59,095 nt of DNA from an uncultured Caulobacterales bacterium (GCA_903837135.1 CAILTK010000112.1:1-59095), one strand, 5' to 3'. Numbered from the stretch's first letter, positions 8,548 through 16,991 are shown. The notes: generated by a model from the letters alone, not told the origin. Numbers and translations are program-made.

Positions 8548-10289
8548 AGATTTTCCTTCCAGCCTGGCATTACCGTGCTCGAGCTATCGTCCAGAGGACA
8601 TGGGGCTGGAGTCCGATTGAGGAGATGGTGCTGCTCACCCTCGATCGGATGCCGGGAACCATCGAACAGGTATCGACATCCCTGAAGATTCCCAGGCAGG
8701 TCGCCAGCTCAACCATCGCACGTTTGATGCAGTTCGGTTTGATCGAAGTTCGCCTGTCCCCAGTGCCAGTATTGTCAACCAGCAAGATAGGTCACGATTT
8801 CATTCGATCCAACCGCGCGCTCCCGGAGCGAACCGAAGACCGCGAAGTTGGGATCAGCCTCGTTTTCGAGAAGGTCGGACAATCGGTTCTTCGAAACCGG
8901 GATGTGATGACCATTCCACTCACCAAACTTCGTTCTTCAGGACGCGCAGTAGCGTTTCCACTTGGGGAAGCACCCGAAACCGACGATACGATGGCACACC
9001 GCGTCAGTCGTTTCATGGCAGGCTCGCTCCGCCCGGGCGAATGGTTGCGTGGTGTCCAGGCCATTAGCTCGGTGATCGAGCAGAAGTATTTGGTTCTCGA
9101 CCTTGATGAAGTGAGAAACGGCGTCCTGCCAGAGGGCGCGAGCGACCTTCTGATCGAGGCGCTAAAGACGACTGTCAAAACGGGCGTGCTCCCGCAAGCC
9201 TTGAGACCACAGGAGAGCCGTTCCCTATCGACCGAGATCGCGTTTGAAGCTGACCAGTTGATCGTCGGATCAGAACGGCACCTTGAACGCTTTGAGCGGA
9301 TTGTCGCCGATGCGAAATCCGATGTCTTCGTCCTTTCTACCTTTGTCGCCACGCAAGCAGACGAGAGGGGCAGAGAGCAGCGCGAACGAATCTGGCGGAC
9401 GCTGGAGGAAGCGCTAAGCAGAGGCGTACGATGCCATCTGTTTTATGGGACTTCCCTCGATGATCGCGCCAGTAATGCGATTGCGATGGAGGAGCTTAAT
9501 AAGCGTCTCTCGGCTGTTAGAGCGACGCGGGGGTTCGTCCGTGTGCACCGCGATCCCGTTGGCAGTCACGCCAAGATCGTCGCGGCGGACGATGGTCAGG
9601 GCGGAGCCGTCGCACTATTGGGATCTTGTAACTGGCTGTCATCCCCGTTTTCCGCGGTCGAGGTATCGGCAGAGTTACGGGAGAACCAAGCGGCGGCGAT
9701 CGGCTTGGACGTCTTGCGGTCGATCGTGTCGAGCCTCTCAAGTGCATCTCGCTCGGTGGAAGTTCTGCAATTCATGTCGTCCGATCTTCGCCGGAGCAGG
9801 ACCACGTTATCTCCGGTCGGACTGACGACGAAGTGTTCCCAGGCCGAGCTGACGGTTCTTTACGCTGACGATCACGAGCGGTTACTCCGAACTGCGGCGC
9901 ATGACGCGATCCATAGTTTTGTGTGCTGCACCAACAAGGTTGGTGCGCCCATGGTGCCGGCACTCTTCAATCCGGCCGAAGTGGCGGGCCGTCGCATCGA
10001 CGACGTCAGAGTTTACTTCTCGCGCTATACCGGTCCGACGAAACGCCGGCATGTTGCGGAACACCGCGAGCGCTTGCACGATTTCGTCGAGCTAGTTGCC
10101 GTCCGTGATCCCCAGCTTCACGCAAAGTTCCTCGCCTGGGACAAGGACAACGTCGTCATCAGCAGCATGAACTGGGGGTCCCAATCAGGCTTGCAAGACA
10201 ATCGCCTTGACGAGATTGGTCTTTATTTAAAAGGTCCCGATCTCGCGGCATCCCTACTGAGAAAATTTGAGGCGCAACTCAAGGAGTGA
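8544..10289 (+). CDS. mkoB: MkoB-like phospholipase-D-fold nuclease (Mokosh type I)
   Basis: The 581-residue protein is translationally coupled to the helicase gene. Residues about 20-85 look like a winged helix (IEEMVLLTLDRMPGTIEQV, then ASSTIARLMQFGLIEV). Two PLD-type HxK motifs follow. One is HAK at 342-344, within SHAKIVAADDG and followed by LLGSCNW. The other is HAK at 526-528, within LHAKFLAWDKD and followed by VISSMNWGSQSG. Two HKD half-sites building one active site are standard for PLD nucleases such as those in Mokosh, DISARM (DrmC) and restriction enzymes. No membrane segment is visible, so it should act in the cytoplasm with the helicase. Mokosh is the best fit because the partner is a kinase-like helicase. 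Confidence 0.8.
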   Translation: MKIFLPAWHYRARAIVQRTWGWSPIEEMVLLTLDRMPGTIEQVSTSLKIPRQVASSTIARLMQFGLIEVRLSPVPVLSTSKIGHDFIRSNRALPERTEDREVGISLVFEKVGQSVLRNRDVMTIPLTKLRSSGRAVAFPLGEAPETDDTMAHRVSRFMAGSLRPGEWLRGVQAISSVIEQKYLVLDLDEVRNGVLPEGASDLLIEALKTTVKTGVLPQALRPQESRSLSTEIAFEADQLIVGSERHLERFERIVADAKSDVFVLSTFVATQADERGREQRERIWRTLEEALSRGVRCHLFYGTSLDDRASNAIAMEELNKRLSAVRATRGFVRVHRDPVGSHAKIVAADDGQGGAVALLGSCNWLSSPFSAVEVSAELRENQAAAIGLDVLRSIVSSLSSASRSVEVLQFMSSDLRRSRTTLSPVGLTTKCSQAELTVLYADDHERLLRTAAHDAIHSFVCCTNKVGAPMVPALFNPAEVAGRRIDDVRVYFSRYTGPTKRRHVAEHRERLHDFVELVAVRDPQLHAKFLAWDKDNVVISSMNWGSQSGLQDNRLDEIGLYLKGPDLAASLLRKFEAQLKE

Positions 10290-10675
10290 TGGGTAGTGTT
10301 CGCCTCAGCTCGGGGCGGCGGTCCCGCTCAACATGGCCCACAAACCTGCACACCACTTTCATTGATGTAGAGGTAGCACGACCAAGCGGCCGTGGTTGTG
10401 GAGAGGATCGTCCCTTCCTTCCAGATGGTCGCGCCTTCGGACTCGCGCGTCGACGGCAAAGACCGTTTCTTTATCTCCGGGCACCAGACGCTCGTGCCAA
10501 ATCGGCGCGAGTTCTCCTTGTTGACAAGCTCTTGCATACCAACGCTCGAACCGGGGTACGGTAGTGGGCCTGAGGCCAGACCGCTAGGATAACGTCGGAC
10601 GCCCGTTTTATCTCGGACCATTTCACCATGACGGAGCGCCTCCAACGCGAGGCCGGGCGGCCTGAGAGTTCATCA
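10290..10675. other. Intergenic stretch between convergent Mokosh and ATPase genes; possible decayed ORF
   Basis: About 390 bp between convergent operons. The best leftward frames are a 105-codon ORF (10328-10645; internal NKENSRRFGTSVWCPEIKK) and an overlapping 84-codon ORF (10471-10725). Neither has a convincing ribosome binding site or recognisable family, and good-looking stretches switch frame, which fits a decayed gene. I see no clear terminator or repeat here. Confidence 0.25.
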
Positions 10676-13300
10676 TCATGCGGCCTTCTCCTGCCGCGAC
10701 CGGATCTCGGTGATCCATTTTTCAAGTGCGTCGATTTCCGCCTCGATCACCGATGGCGCGGACAGTCGGGGATTGATCTCGCCGGGCTGACTGTGGAGGA
10801 GCGCCGAGCAACGCCCGAACGCTTCCCGCATGGCCGTGCAATCGGCATCGGTGAGGACGGTAAGCTTGATGAGGCCCGTCGTGTCCACTTTGCGGGACAG
10901 GCGGCGTATCACAGGCCCGACGACCTCCTCGACGGCGCGCTCCCAGGTCGCGCGAAGTTGGTCCTGGAAGGACGTAACCTCGCGTAGCCATTTCGCCTGG
11001 TCGCCACGTTCGTGATGGATTTTCACATTGCCCAAATGCGTTTTCATTCCGTCGATCACCTTGTCGAGCGGCATGACGTTGGCCGGCGGGTCCTGGTGAC
11101 AATAGCCCGCGTTTTCCGTCCCGCGGCTGATCAGGCGGTACGCCACGGGCGTCGCCTCACGGTCTTTGGTCGCTCGACAGGCCTCATCGAGGAGAAGCAG
11201 GAAGGCCATGTCGTGGGTGAAGACGATGACCTGGCGCGTCTGGCCAGCCTCGGCCAACCGGGTCGCCACGCTGTCGCGATGCAAATGGTCTAGCGAGGAG
11301 ACGGGATCATCGAACACGATCGCGGATTGCGCATCGATGGTCGACAACTCGGCAAGAAAGGCGGCGAGCGCGACGCATCGATGCTCACCTTCGCTCAGGA
11401 CCTTGCCGACTGGTTCGCTCGGCTTGTTGATCAGTCGAACTTGGAAAAAGGGGACGCCCGCCGTGGTCTTGGCCTGCTGAAGTTCGATAGCGAGGCCGGC
11501 GACGCCGAGCTTGTTTACCTCGATCGCGAACCTCCCGCGCAGGCGGTTGGTAACCAGCGCTTGTGCGATGCGGGCGCTCTGGGTGGTAATCTTGTTTGTT
11601 GCCGTGTCCTTGCTGGCTTTCTCGACCCCCTCGATAACCTTGAGGCGATCAATCTGGGCGAGTACATCCGCTTTCACCACGCCAAGCCATTTGCGGTCAG
11701 CGAGGCCATCGCGTTCGGCGATAAGCGCGGCGCGCTGCGGGGAGTTGACTTCCGACTGCAGGCCTTCGATGCGCGTGGCGATGCCGCTGAGCGCCGTGCG
11801 CAGGGGATCGAGCAAGATGGCGCCTGGCGGCGGAAGATCAGGCAGCACCGGAAGACCGTGGGTTCTCAGGATGGCGCGCAGTCGCCACGCCAACTGGAGA
11901 ATTTGGCGGCGAAGGGCGTTCGCGGCCTCCTCCTGGCCGACATCATCGCGGATCGTCGCAACGATCGCCATGAGATCCTTCATGGAGATGGCGTGCGCCG
12001 AGATCTCGTCGAGCTTTTCGGCATATGCGGTTGCCGCCTCCTGTTCGCGGCGCTTGCTCTCGTCCTGCACGAAAGCCTCGAAACTGCTGAGCCGCTTGGA
12101 GGCTTCCTCGCTGAGCGGCTGCTGACACAGGACGCAATGGGCACCAATCTCGGTTACGGGGAACGGGCGATCGGGATAGGCGGAGGCGCGCGAATAATCC
12201 CGGGCCGCCTCCCACAGGGCCTTCCAGACGTCCGAGCCGATGTTGGGCAGAGGCTCGTCGGCGAACAGGTTGGCTGAGGCGGCCGCGGCGGCAGAGCGCG
12301 CCGTTGCAAGTTGTGTATGGGCCCCGAGTAGCGCCGCTCGGCTTTCGTCGGTCGCGGCGGCGATCAGCCGTTCGAGCTGCTCGATCGCTGATTTGATCCG
12401 GGTTTCCTGGCCCTGGAGTTGGCGAACGGTGCGCGCCGGGTCACTGGCCAGGTCGGTGTTGAGCGTTTGAAGTCGGGTTTCTTCCTCGGCTGGCAGGCCG
12501 GCAAGTTTCTCGATAGTTTCCGGTTTGGTCTTGCCTGACAGGCCGGAGATCAGCTTGCCGACTATGGTCTCCGGCTTGCATTCGGGTTTGGAAAGAACCG
12601 CCGGGGTCTGTTCCTGGAGCGCCTTTACTTCGGCAGCCAGTTTGGCTTTGACGTCCTGACAGGCCTGCGCCAGGCCCGCGAGGATGCGGAGCGGCAGCGG
12701 CGTGTAGGCGAGGTCGTTGGTGTTCTCGACATGGACGTTGGCAGTCCGCGAGTCGAACACGCTCACTGCGGAGAGCATGGCGTCGGGCGGGCTACCCTGG
12801 GTCCATGACGCACTTCGCTTCTGGGCGCCGATGAAGAAGTCGATGCTGGCGGCCGGAGTGCCCGAGCCGGCCGCATAGATGTTGGGAAGGATCGCGTCGC
12901 CCTTCGGCGACCGCGCGCGGCAGAGCTGCTTGAGGACCCGGGCGTAGCCGGACTTGCCGGCGCCATTGTCGCCGTAAATGACGGTGAGGCCGGACTTGCC
13001 GAAGCTTAGCCGTTCTCCTGGCGCCAGGGCATTGACGTGCGATAGGCCATGGAGAGCGCCGAGGCTGACGACGGCGTGGCTGGCCGCCGGGTCTCGGACG
13101 TGGTTTGCATGGAGCGGACTGCCGGCATCCGCGCCTTTGCAGATCGCGACGAGCGCCGTGATGTCGGCAGTCTCCAGCTTGGACTGACCGCACAGCCGTC
13201 TGAGCGCATCGCGCTGCCAGGCGGGTAGATCCGCCGACCATTTGAGAATGTCGGCAAGTGCCGCGGCTTCGTTCGAGAGGTCAGTCTCCTGCGCGTCCAT
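10676..13300 (-). CDS. AAA_13-family (RloC/PrrC-like) ATPase with zinc-hook CxxC and possible anticodon-nuclease-like C-terminus
   Basis: The 874-residue protein is a split ABC/SMC-type ATPase. Walker A is GDNGAGKS (110-117), the signature LSEGE (635-639), Walker B IVFDDPVSSLD (661-671), and the switch region FTHD (694-697). A long, partly coiled middle region carries CVLC (389-392), the CxxC of a Rad50/RloC-like zinc hook. After the ATPase core, LRATWERAVEEV supplies R783-x3-E787, and H836 lies in CSALLHS. Arg-x3-Glu plus a later His is the catalytic arrangement described for PrrC and RloC anticodon nucleases, with variable spacing. The gene lies 73 bp downstream of the PD-(D/E)XK-like gene and is the last of four co-directional genes. 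ATPase identity is firm; the nuclease reading is inference. Confidence 0.85.
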   Translation of the reverse strand: MDAQETDLSNEAAALADILKWSADLPAWQRDALRRLCGQSKLETADITALVAICKGADAGSPLHANHVRDPAASHAVVSLGALHGLSHVNALAPGERLSFGKSGLTVIYGDNGAGKSGYARVLKQLCRARSPKGDAILPNIYAAGSGTPAASIDFFIGAQKRSASWTQGSPPDAMLSAVSVFDSRTANVHVENTNDLAYTPLPLRILAGLAQACQDVKAKLAAEVKALQEQTPAVLSKPECKPETIVGKLISGLSGKTKPETIEKLAGLPAEEETRLQTLNTDLASDPARTVRQLQGQETRIKSAIEQLERLIAAATDESRAALLGAHTQLATARSAAAAASANLFADEPLPNIGSDVWKALWEAARDYSRASAYPDRPFPVTEIGAHCVLCQQPLSEEASKRLSSFEAFVQDESKRREQEAATAYAEKLDEISAHAISMKDLMAIVATIRDDVGQEEAANALRRQILQLAWRLRAILRTHGLPVLPDLPPPGAILLDPLRTALSGIATRIEGLQSEVNSPQRAALIAERDGLADRKWLGVVKADVLAQIDRLKVIEGVEKASKDTATNKITTQSARIAQALVTNRLRGRFAIEVNKLGVAGLAIELQQAKTTAGVPFFQVRLINKPSEPVGKVLSEGEHRCVALAAFLAELSTIDAQSAIVFDDPVSSLDHLHRDSVATRLAEAGQTRQVIVFTHDMAFLLLLDEACRATKDREATPVAYRLISRGTENAGYCHQDPPANVMPLDKVIDGMKTHLGNVKIHHERGDQAKWLREVTSFQDQLRATWERAVEEVVGPVIRRLSRKVDTTGLIKLTVLTDADCTAMREAFGRCSALLHSQPGEINPRLSAPSVIEAEIDALEKWITEIRSRQEKAA

Positions 13301-13373
13301 GTCTTCTGCCCCGATCCTGCCCGCTGGTCTGGCGGGCCGTTTTCCATGATGCTTGTCTTCCGCGGCCGTTGTC

Positions 13374-14501
13374 TCAGGTGCCGCCTATGATGCGCCGCTC
13401 TTGGCCGAGCGGAATGATCCAGCCGCCGGCACGGTCCGGTCGTGCAAAGTCGTCCGGGCTCGCCTTGTCGGCGAGACGGCTGCGAATGGCTTGCGGCTCG
13501 GCGTCGATAGCGGCGCGAATGAGCTCGTGCTCGACCCCGACGAAGACGGGCCGGAGATTAAGGCGGGAGAGTGCTTCTTGATCGGCAGGCTCAACGCCGG
13601 TGTCGGTAAGCGGTCCCGCGCGGGTGACGATTCCGCCGATCAGACCGTCCATGGCGGCGCTCGCCTTGTCCACATCCCGCACCGGGGATGCGTCGAGCAG
13701 CGAACGCGCCCGCTGGGTCTCCCCTTGGAGCCTTCGTGGGAATGATTGCAGTGTAAGGCTGCGAAGCGCGTCCGCTAGTTCGGCATGCCCGAGAGGCTTG
13801 ATGAGATTGGCGATATGGAGCCGAAACATGCCGATGAAGATCGCGTCCTTTTCTTCCTGGGTATGCGGCTCGCCTTCCTCGACCGGGTCCCGAACCGAAA
13901 GACGGGCGTCGGCTGGACCGGCCGTCGCCATTCCCCAACGTGTGGCGATCGCAATACGCTTCACCGTGACCTTGCGGCCCCGGGCGGTAACGTCGATCCG
14001 CCGGGCCTGCGCCCATGCCCGTTCCAGCGCTTTGGCGGGGCCACCGACATCGTGGCATCCCTTGGCTTCGGCGACGGTCAGCGAAGACAGGTCGGATGCG
14101 CAGGCGATCCAGTCGGGCAGGTCGCCGCGGGACAGGCGCGTGATCTTGACCTGACGGCGGCGATCAAGGTCGATCGTGCGGCTGCCGAGATGGGCGAAGA
14201 TCGAGAGGTTGAAATAGCGCTCGAGGTAGGCACGCGCGACGAACCGTCCGAACAGGCCGGAGAGCGCGACCTTGACCTCCCGTGCTTGACCGAGCGGCTC
14301 CCTGAACACGAACGGCGTGCCTGCGCCGGTCGGGGTCAGCAGTGCATCGAGGATTGACCAGGCACCATAGGCTGCGCCCGGTGTCTGAAGCACCTCCCGG
14401 ATACCGGCATCCTCGATCTCGGAGACTTCCAAATCTACGGTGGCCCCGGAGACCGGGCTCGCGGCTGTCGGATCGAAGCTATGAAAGAAGGTCCTCGTCA
14501 T
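13374..14501 (-). CDS. Unknown protein with PD-(D/E)XK nuclease-like motif, in hipBA-linked operon
   Basis: The 375-residue product matches no family I can name. Residues 129-147 read PDWIACASDLSSLTVAEAK, which fits PD-x14-E-x-K, the core metal-binding motif of PD-(D/E)XK nucleases (P129, D130, E145, K147). It follows a predicted beta strand and is followed by a basic region (AQARRIDVTARGRKVTVKR), as is common in that fold. No signal peptide or membrane segment is visible. Its ATG overlaps the hipA stop by 4 bp, so the two are translationally coupled, and the AAA_13 ATPase gene follows after 73 bp. The nuclease assignment is a motif-level hypothesis. Confidence 0.8.
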   Translation of the reverse strand: MTRTFFHSFDPTAASPVSGATVDLEVSEIEDAGIREVLQTPGAAYGAWSILDALLTPTGAGTPFVFREPLGQAREVKVALSGLFGRFVARAYLERYFNLSIFAHLGSRTIDLDRRRQVKITRLSRGDLPDWIACASDLSSLTVAEAKGCHDVGGPAKALERAWAQARRIDVTARGRKVTVKRIAIATRWGMATAGPADARLSVRDPVEEGEPHTQEEKDAIFIGMFRLHIANLIKPLGHAELADALRSLTLQSFPRRLQGETQRARSLLDASPVRDVDKASAAMDGLIGGIVTRAGPLTDTGVEPADQEALSRLNLRPVFVGVEHELIRAAIDAEPQAIRSRLADKASPDDFARPDRAGGWIIPLGQERRIIGGT

Positions 14502-15745
14502 AGCACCAGCGCCCGCGTGAGGTCGTCATGCTCGAAGGCGCTGGCCATGCGGGTGATCTCGGCCGACCGGGCGCCGACGGCCTTCGCGGTCTCGCGCCAT
14601 GTAGCGGTCACAGTCGCGACCTCTTTGATGATCGCTCGGGCCTGCGCCAGTGTGAGCGCGAAATATTCCGACGACTGTTCGAGCAGATCGAGCGAGCAAG
14701 TGCCCTCGTCGAGGTCGATGTTCGTCGTCAGCACGCGAGCCTTGAGATCGGTGGGCACCGGATTGAGGTCATAGGCGGGCGAGAGGGACCACCCCGTCTT
14801 GCCGAGCCAGAGAAAGCCGTGGTTGCGCAGATGATCGTCGACATTGGAGATCAGCACATTGAAGGCGACACGCCGATAGAGCGCGTGGGCATCCGTCTTT
14901 CCCTGCGCGCCATGCTGGGCCAGGGCATCGACGATCTCGGGATAGCTGCCACGCTCGCCGTCCCTGGCGCCCATCATCGCCATGGCGGACAGGAACGGGA
15001 TGCGGATCGCGCCATCGCGATCGAAGCGTCGCGATAGCATCACCGACTTGCCGGCCACTTCGACAAGTTCGTGTTGTGGGGTGGCGATGCCGGCTTGGCC
15101 GGCCAGCCGCAGCGCGATCTCCTCCCAGATTTCCACGCTGTAGTCGTCGGTCTCCTTCGGAAACTTGGCGATGGAGAGATGGCCATGTTGGTCGATGACC
15201 GAGGCCTTCGGCCGCGCCCCACCGAGGGAGGAGCCGGGCGCGAAGATCAGTTGAAGGTCTTCGTCCGTTTCCTCGTCCCGGAGAATCCGCTCGGTGATCT
15301 GAAGCAGACGGCCAAGCTCAATCAGGGCCGGCACACCGGCCCTGATCGGCGCCTGGAAGACCTCTTCGCCAACCCAGCGAAACCGTAACGCGCCGAGCCG
15401 CGTCTCATCTGCGACCCCAAGCAGGTAGTCACTTTCCGCAAGCGTGCGGACTGCACGGCCCTCGCGGTCGGCGAAGCGACGCTCGGCGCGCTGCATGAGG
15501 CGGCGGCCCCACGTATCTGGCGCGGAGTCGCCGATTGAGCCGAAGGTCGCAAGGCCAGCAGGAGGAGCGAACGCGCCGCGCGTCAATGCAAGTGCCGGCT
15601 CCAGCGAGAAGCGATCCGAATCCGAAAGCCATGCACGATCGTACTCGAAGAGAATGGTTTCAGCGCCGCGGACGCGATTGCTCCTCGCCAATCCAATTGT
15701 GCGCGTGCGACCGTGCAGATCGATGTGCACCTCGAAGTCAGCCAT
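14498..15745 (-). CDS. hipA: HipA-like serine/threonine kinase toxin
   Basis: The start at 15745 (MADFEVHIDLHG) is preferred because it overlaps the hipB-like stop by 8 bp; the open frame extends further upstream. The 415-residue protein shows the HipA plan: an N-terminal subdomain (about 1-110), the ATP-loop-like SSLGGARPKA near residue 180, the catalytic loop SNVDDHLRNHGF around 300, and the metal-site motif LSPAYDLNPV after it. All key acidic residues appear present. HipA kinases phosphorylate targets such as aminoacyl-tRNA synthetases and cause growth arrest; the antitoxin is HipB. Unusually, the gene is coupled (ATGA) to a downstream PD-(D/E)XK-like gene and then a large ATPase, so this hipBA pair may be the sensor or effector part of a bigger system. 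Confidence 0.9.
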   Translation of the reverse strand: MADFEVHIDLHGRTRTIGLARSNRVRGAETILFEYDRAWLSDSDRFSLEPALALTRGAFAPPAGLATFGSIGDSAPDTWGRRLMQRAERRFADREGRAVRTLAESDYLLGVADETRLGALRFRWVGEEVFQAPIRAGVPALIELGRLLQITERILRDEETDEDLQLIFAPGSSLGGARPKASVIDQHGHLSIAKFPKETDDYSVEIWEEIALRLAGQAGIATPQHELVEVAGKSVMLSRRFDRDGAIRIPFLSAMAMMGARDGERGSYPEIVDALAQHGAQGKTDAHALYRRVAFNVLISNVDDHLRNHGFLWLGKTGWSLSPAYDLNPVPTDLKARVLTTNIDLDEGTCSLDLLEQSSEYFALTLAQARAIIKEVATVTATWRETAKAVGARSAEITRMASAFEHDDLTRALVL

Positions 15746-16073
15746 CGCGGGACGATCCGGTTGGCCGCTTGAGATGAACGTGCTTGGGCAGATCGGCACT
15801 GGCCAGCGCCTGTCCGATGCTGTCGTTGCTGATGTCGGCGATTTGGCCCAGCGCTTCGAGTAGACCGAGGGCCTGAAGGACGCCGGCATAGATGCCGATG
15901 CTCACATTGGTGTCGCCAGCCTCGACCCTCTGCAGGGTCGAACGCGACGTGAAAGCACGCTCCGCCACGACCGCCATAGGCAGCTTGCGGCGGCGGCGGG
16001 CGTCGTGGATATCCGCGCCGAGCTTCCGCAGGGCGCGGCGCACGGCCGCTGGAGGGGTATGTGGAGTAGGCAT
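15738..16073 (-). CDS. hipB: HipB-like XRE antitoxin
   Basis: The ATG at 16073 has AAGGTGG at good spacing, so I start there rather than at the upstream codons of the open frame. The 111-residue product has a central XRE-type helix-turn-helix (DIHDARRRRKLPMAVVAERA, then SRSTLQRVEAG), typical of HipB antitoxins that bind HipA and repress the operon. The C-terminal tail (ADLPKHVHLKRPTGSSRDG) is basic and likely flexible. It overlaps hipA by 8 bp (ATGGCTGA). It is the first gene of a four-gene leftward array, so its operator probably controls all four genes. Confidence 0.88.
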   Translation of the reverse strand: MPTPHTPPAAVRRALRKLGADIHDARRRRKLPMAVVAERAFTSRSTLQRVEAGDTNVSIGIYAGVLQALGLLEALGQIADISNDSIGQALASADLPKHVHLKRPTGSSRDG

Positions 16074-16107
16074 CTGCCACCTTCGCACTACAGATCGGCT
16101 GGATATG

Positions 16108-16136
16108 TAGCACGAAGATTACATTTTTTCTAGCAC
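16108..16136. promoter_or_regulatory. Direct repeat TAGCAC upstream of hipB, possible operator
   Basis: TAGCAC occurs at 16108-16113 and again at 16131-16136, a 23-bp period, flanking an A/T-rich tract upstream of the hipB start. The A/T content in GC-rich DNA suits a promoter. The repeat could be a HipB-like binding site, though it does not match the classic palindromic HipB operator. Confidence 0.25.
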
Positions 16137-16420
16137 CGACTGGGGGCGGCCAAGCGCGTCCGTGTCAACCCAGCAAGGCCTTGTGTTGACACACGCAAGC
16201 CCCGCCTGCGGCGACCGCTTCCCGAAGCTTGTTTGCGATACGCGCAAGCTTATGGCAGGAACTGCCGCCATATAGAATCCGCAAATCCAGCCCCCTTGGC
16301 TTGATGGTATCGCGGTTGTTATTGGTTTGATTGTAGGATGAAAAGTCCAACGATCACAATCTCATATCAAACCTGTTGACCATCGAGTGGGAGTAGCGTG
16401 GAGCGGTTCGTGAGTCGCCG
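16137..16420. other. Non-coding junction between the defence operon and the glyoxalase gene
   Basis: About 280 bp of lower-GC sequence. A leftward 61-codon ORF (16165-16350) has no ribosome binding site or recognisable family and is probably chance. I see no tRNA, integrase or terminal repeat marking an island end, though the composition change makes this a plausible boundary of the acquired defence segment. Confidence 0.3.
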
Positions 16421-16843
16421 CTAGGTCTTCGCCTCGCCGACCTCGATGAGGTGGCCGTCGGGATCGCGCATGTAGCACCGCGTCTCGGCCTCGTGGACCT
16501 TCGGCTCGGTGAGGAACTCCGCACCCAGACCCTTCCATCGTTCGTAGCATTCCGCGATGTTCGCGACGCGGATGTTCATGAAGCTGGTGACTGCCTCGCC
16601 ATCCTTCGGCGGCGCCAAGTATACGGCCGGCTTGTCGTCGGTCGGCCCGCCGCCGACATTGATGATGACCCACGTGTTCGCGAGTTGCACGACGTTCGGC
16701 TTGCCGTTCTCGCCGTCCATGATGACCTTACCGCCGAGAACGCGCGAGTAGAAGTCCACCGCCTTCTTTACATCCGCCGAGACGAGAAAATGCGTGACGG
16801 TGAAGCCTGTACTGGGAGACATTTCGTAGGTGGTGTCCGGCAT
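16421..16843 (-). CDS. Glyoxalase/bleomycin-resistance (VOC) superfamily protein
   Basis: The start at 16843 (MPDTTYEMSPSTG) is chosen for the GGAAAGGA just upstream, giving 140 residues. The fold is one vicinal-oxygen-chelate module pair: strand-helix TVTHFLVSADVKKAVDFYSR, VLGGKV, and the final RCYMRDPDGHLIEVGEA, the usual metal-ligand strand of glyoxalase-like proteins. Such proteins isomerise, cleave or sequester small reactive molecules; the substrate is not evident. The gene is divergent from the TetR regulator, with 500 bp between starts. Copies of the shared TATATCG palindrome lie about 110-150 bp upstream of its start, so it is probably part of that regulon. Confidence 0.85.
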   Translation of the reverse strand: MPDTTYEMSPSTGFTVTHFLVSADVKKAVDFYSRVLGGKVIMDGENGKPNVVQLANTWVIINVGGGPTDDKPAVYLAPPKDGEAVTSFMNIRVANIAECYERWKGLGAEFLTEPKVHEAETRCYMRDPDGHLIEVGEAKT

Positions 16844-16951
16844 CGTCTTGTCCTTTCCGAGCTGCGTGCATTCTCGCATCATCAAGAACGATGTCCGCGA
16901 GACAGGTCGCTGTCTGGCCGCTTTGTCGGCGCCCCCCGAAGCGGGGGGTAA

Positions 16952-16969
16952 TATATCGATCGATCTATA
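16952..16969. promoter_or_regulatory. TetR-type operator candidate upstream of the glyoxalase gene (site 1)
   Basis: TATATCGATCGATCTATA resembles the palindrome TATATCGggCGATATA found before the cupin operon, with one extra base in the right arm. It lies upstream of the leftward glyoxalase gene. Confidence 0.5.
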
Positions 16970-16975
16970 ACGATA

Positions 16976-16991
16976 GATAGCGATTGATATA
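16976..16991. promoter_or_regulatory. TetR-type operator candidate upstream of the glyoxalase gene (site 2)
   Basis: GATAGCGATTGATATA is a degenerate copy of the same 16-bp palindrome and, like three other copies, is followed by GAA. It begins 7 bp after site 1 ends. Confidence 0.45.

Noticed and set aside
11327-12277. A 316-codon rightward ORF inside the ATPase region
   Set aside because: Antisense shadow of the 874-residue ATPase, whose Walker, signature and zinc-hook motifs are all on the minus strand.
16165-16350. 61-codon leftward ORF after the defence operon
   Set aside because: No ribosome binding site, no family, and it spans a junction region of mixed composition.
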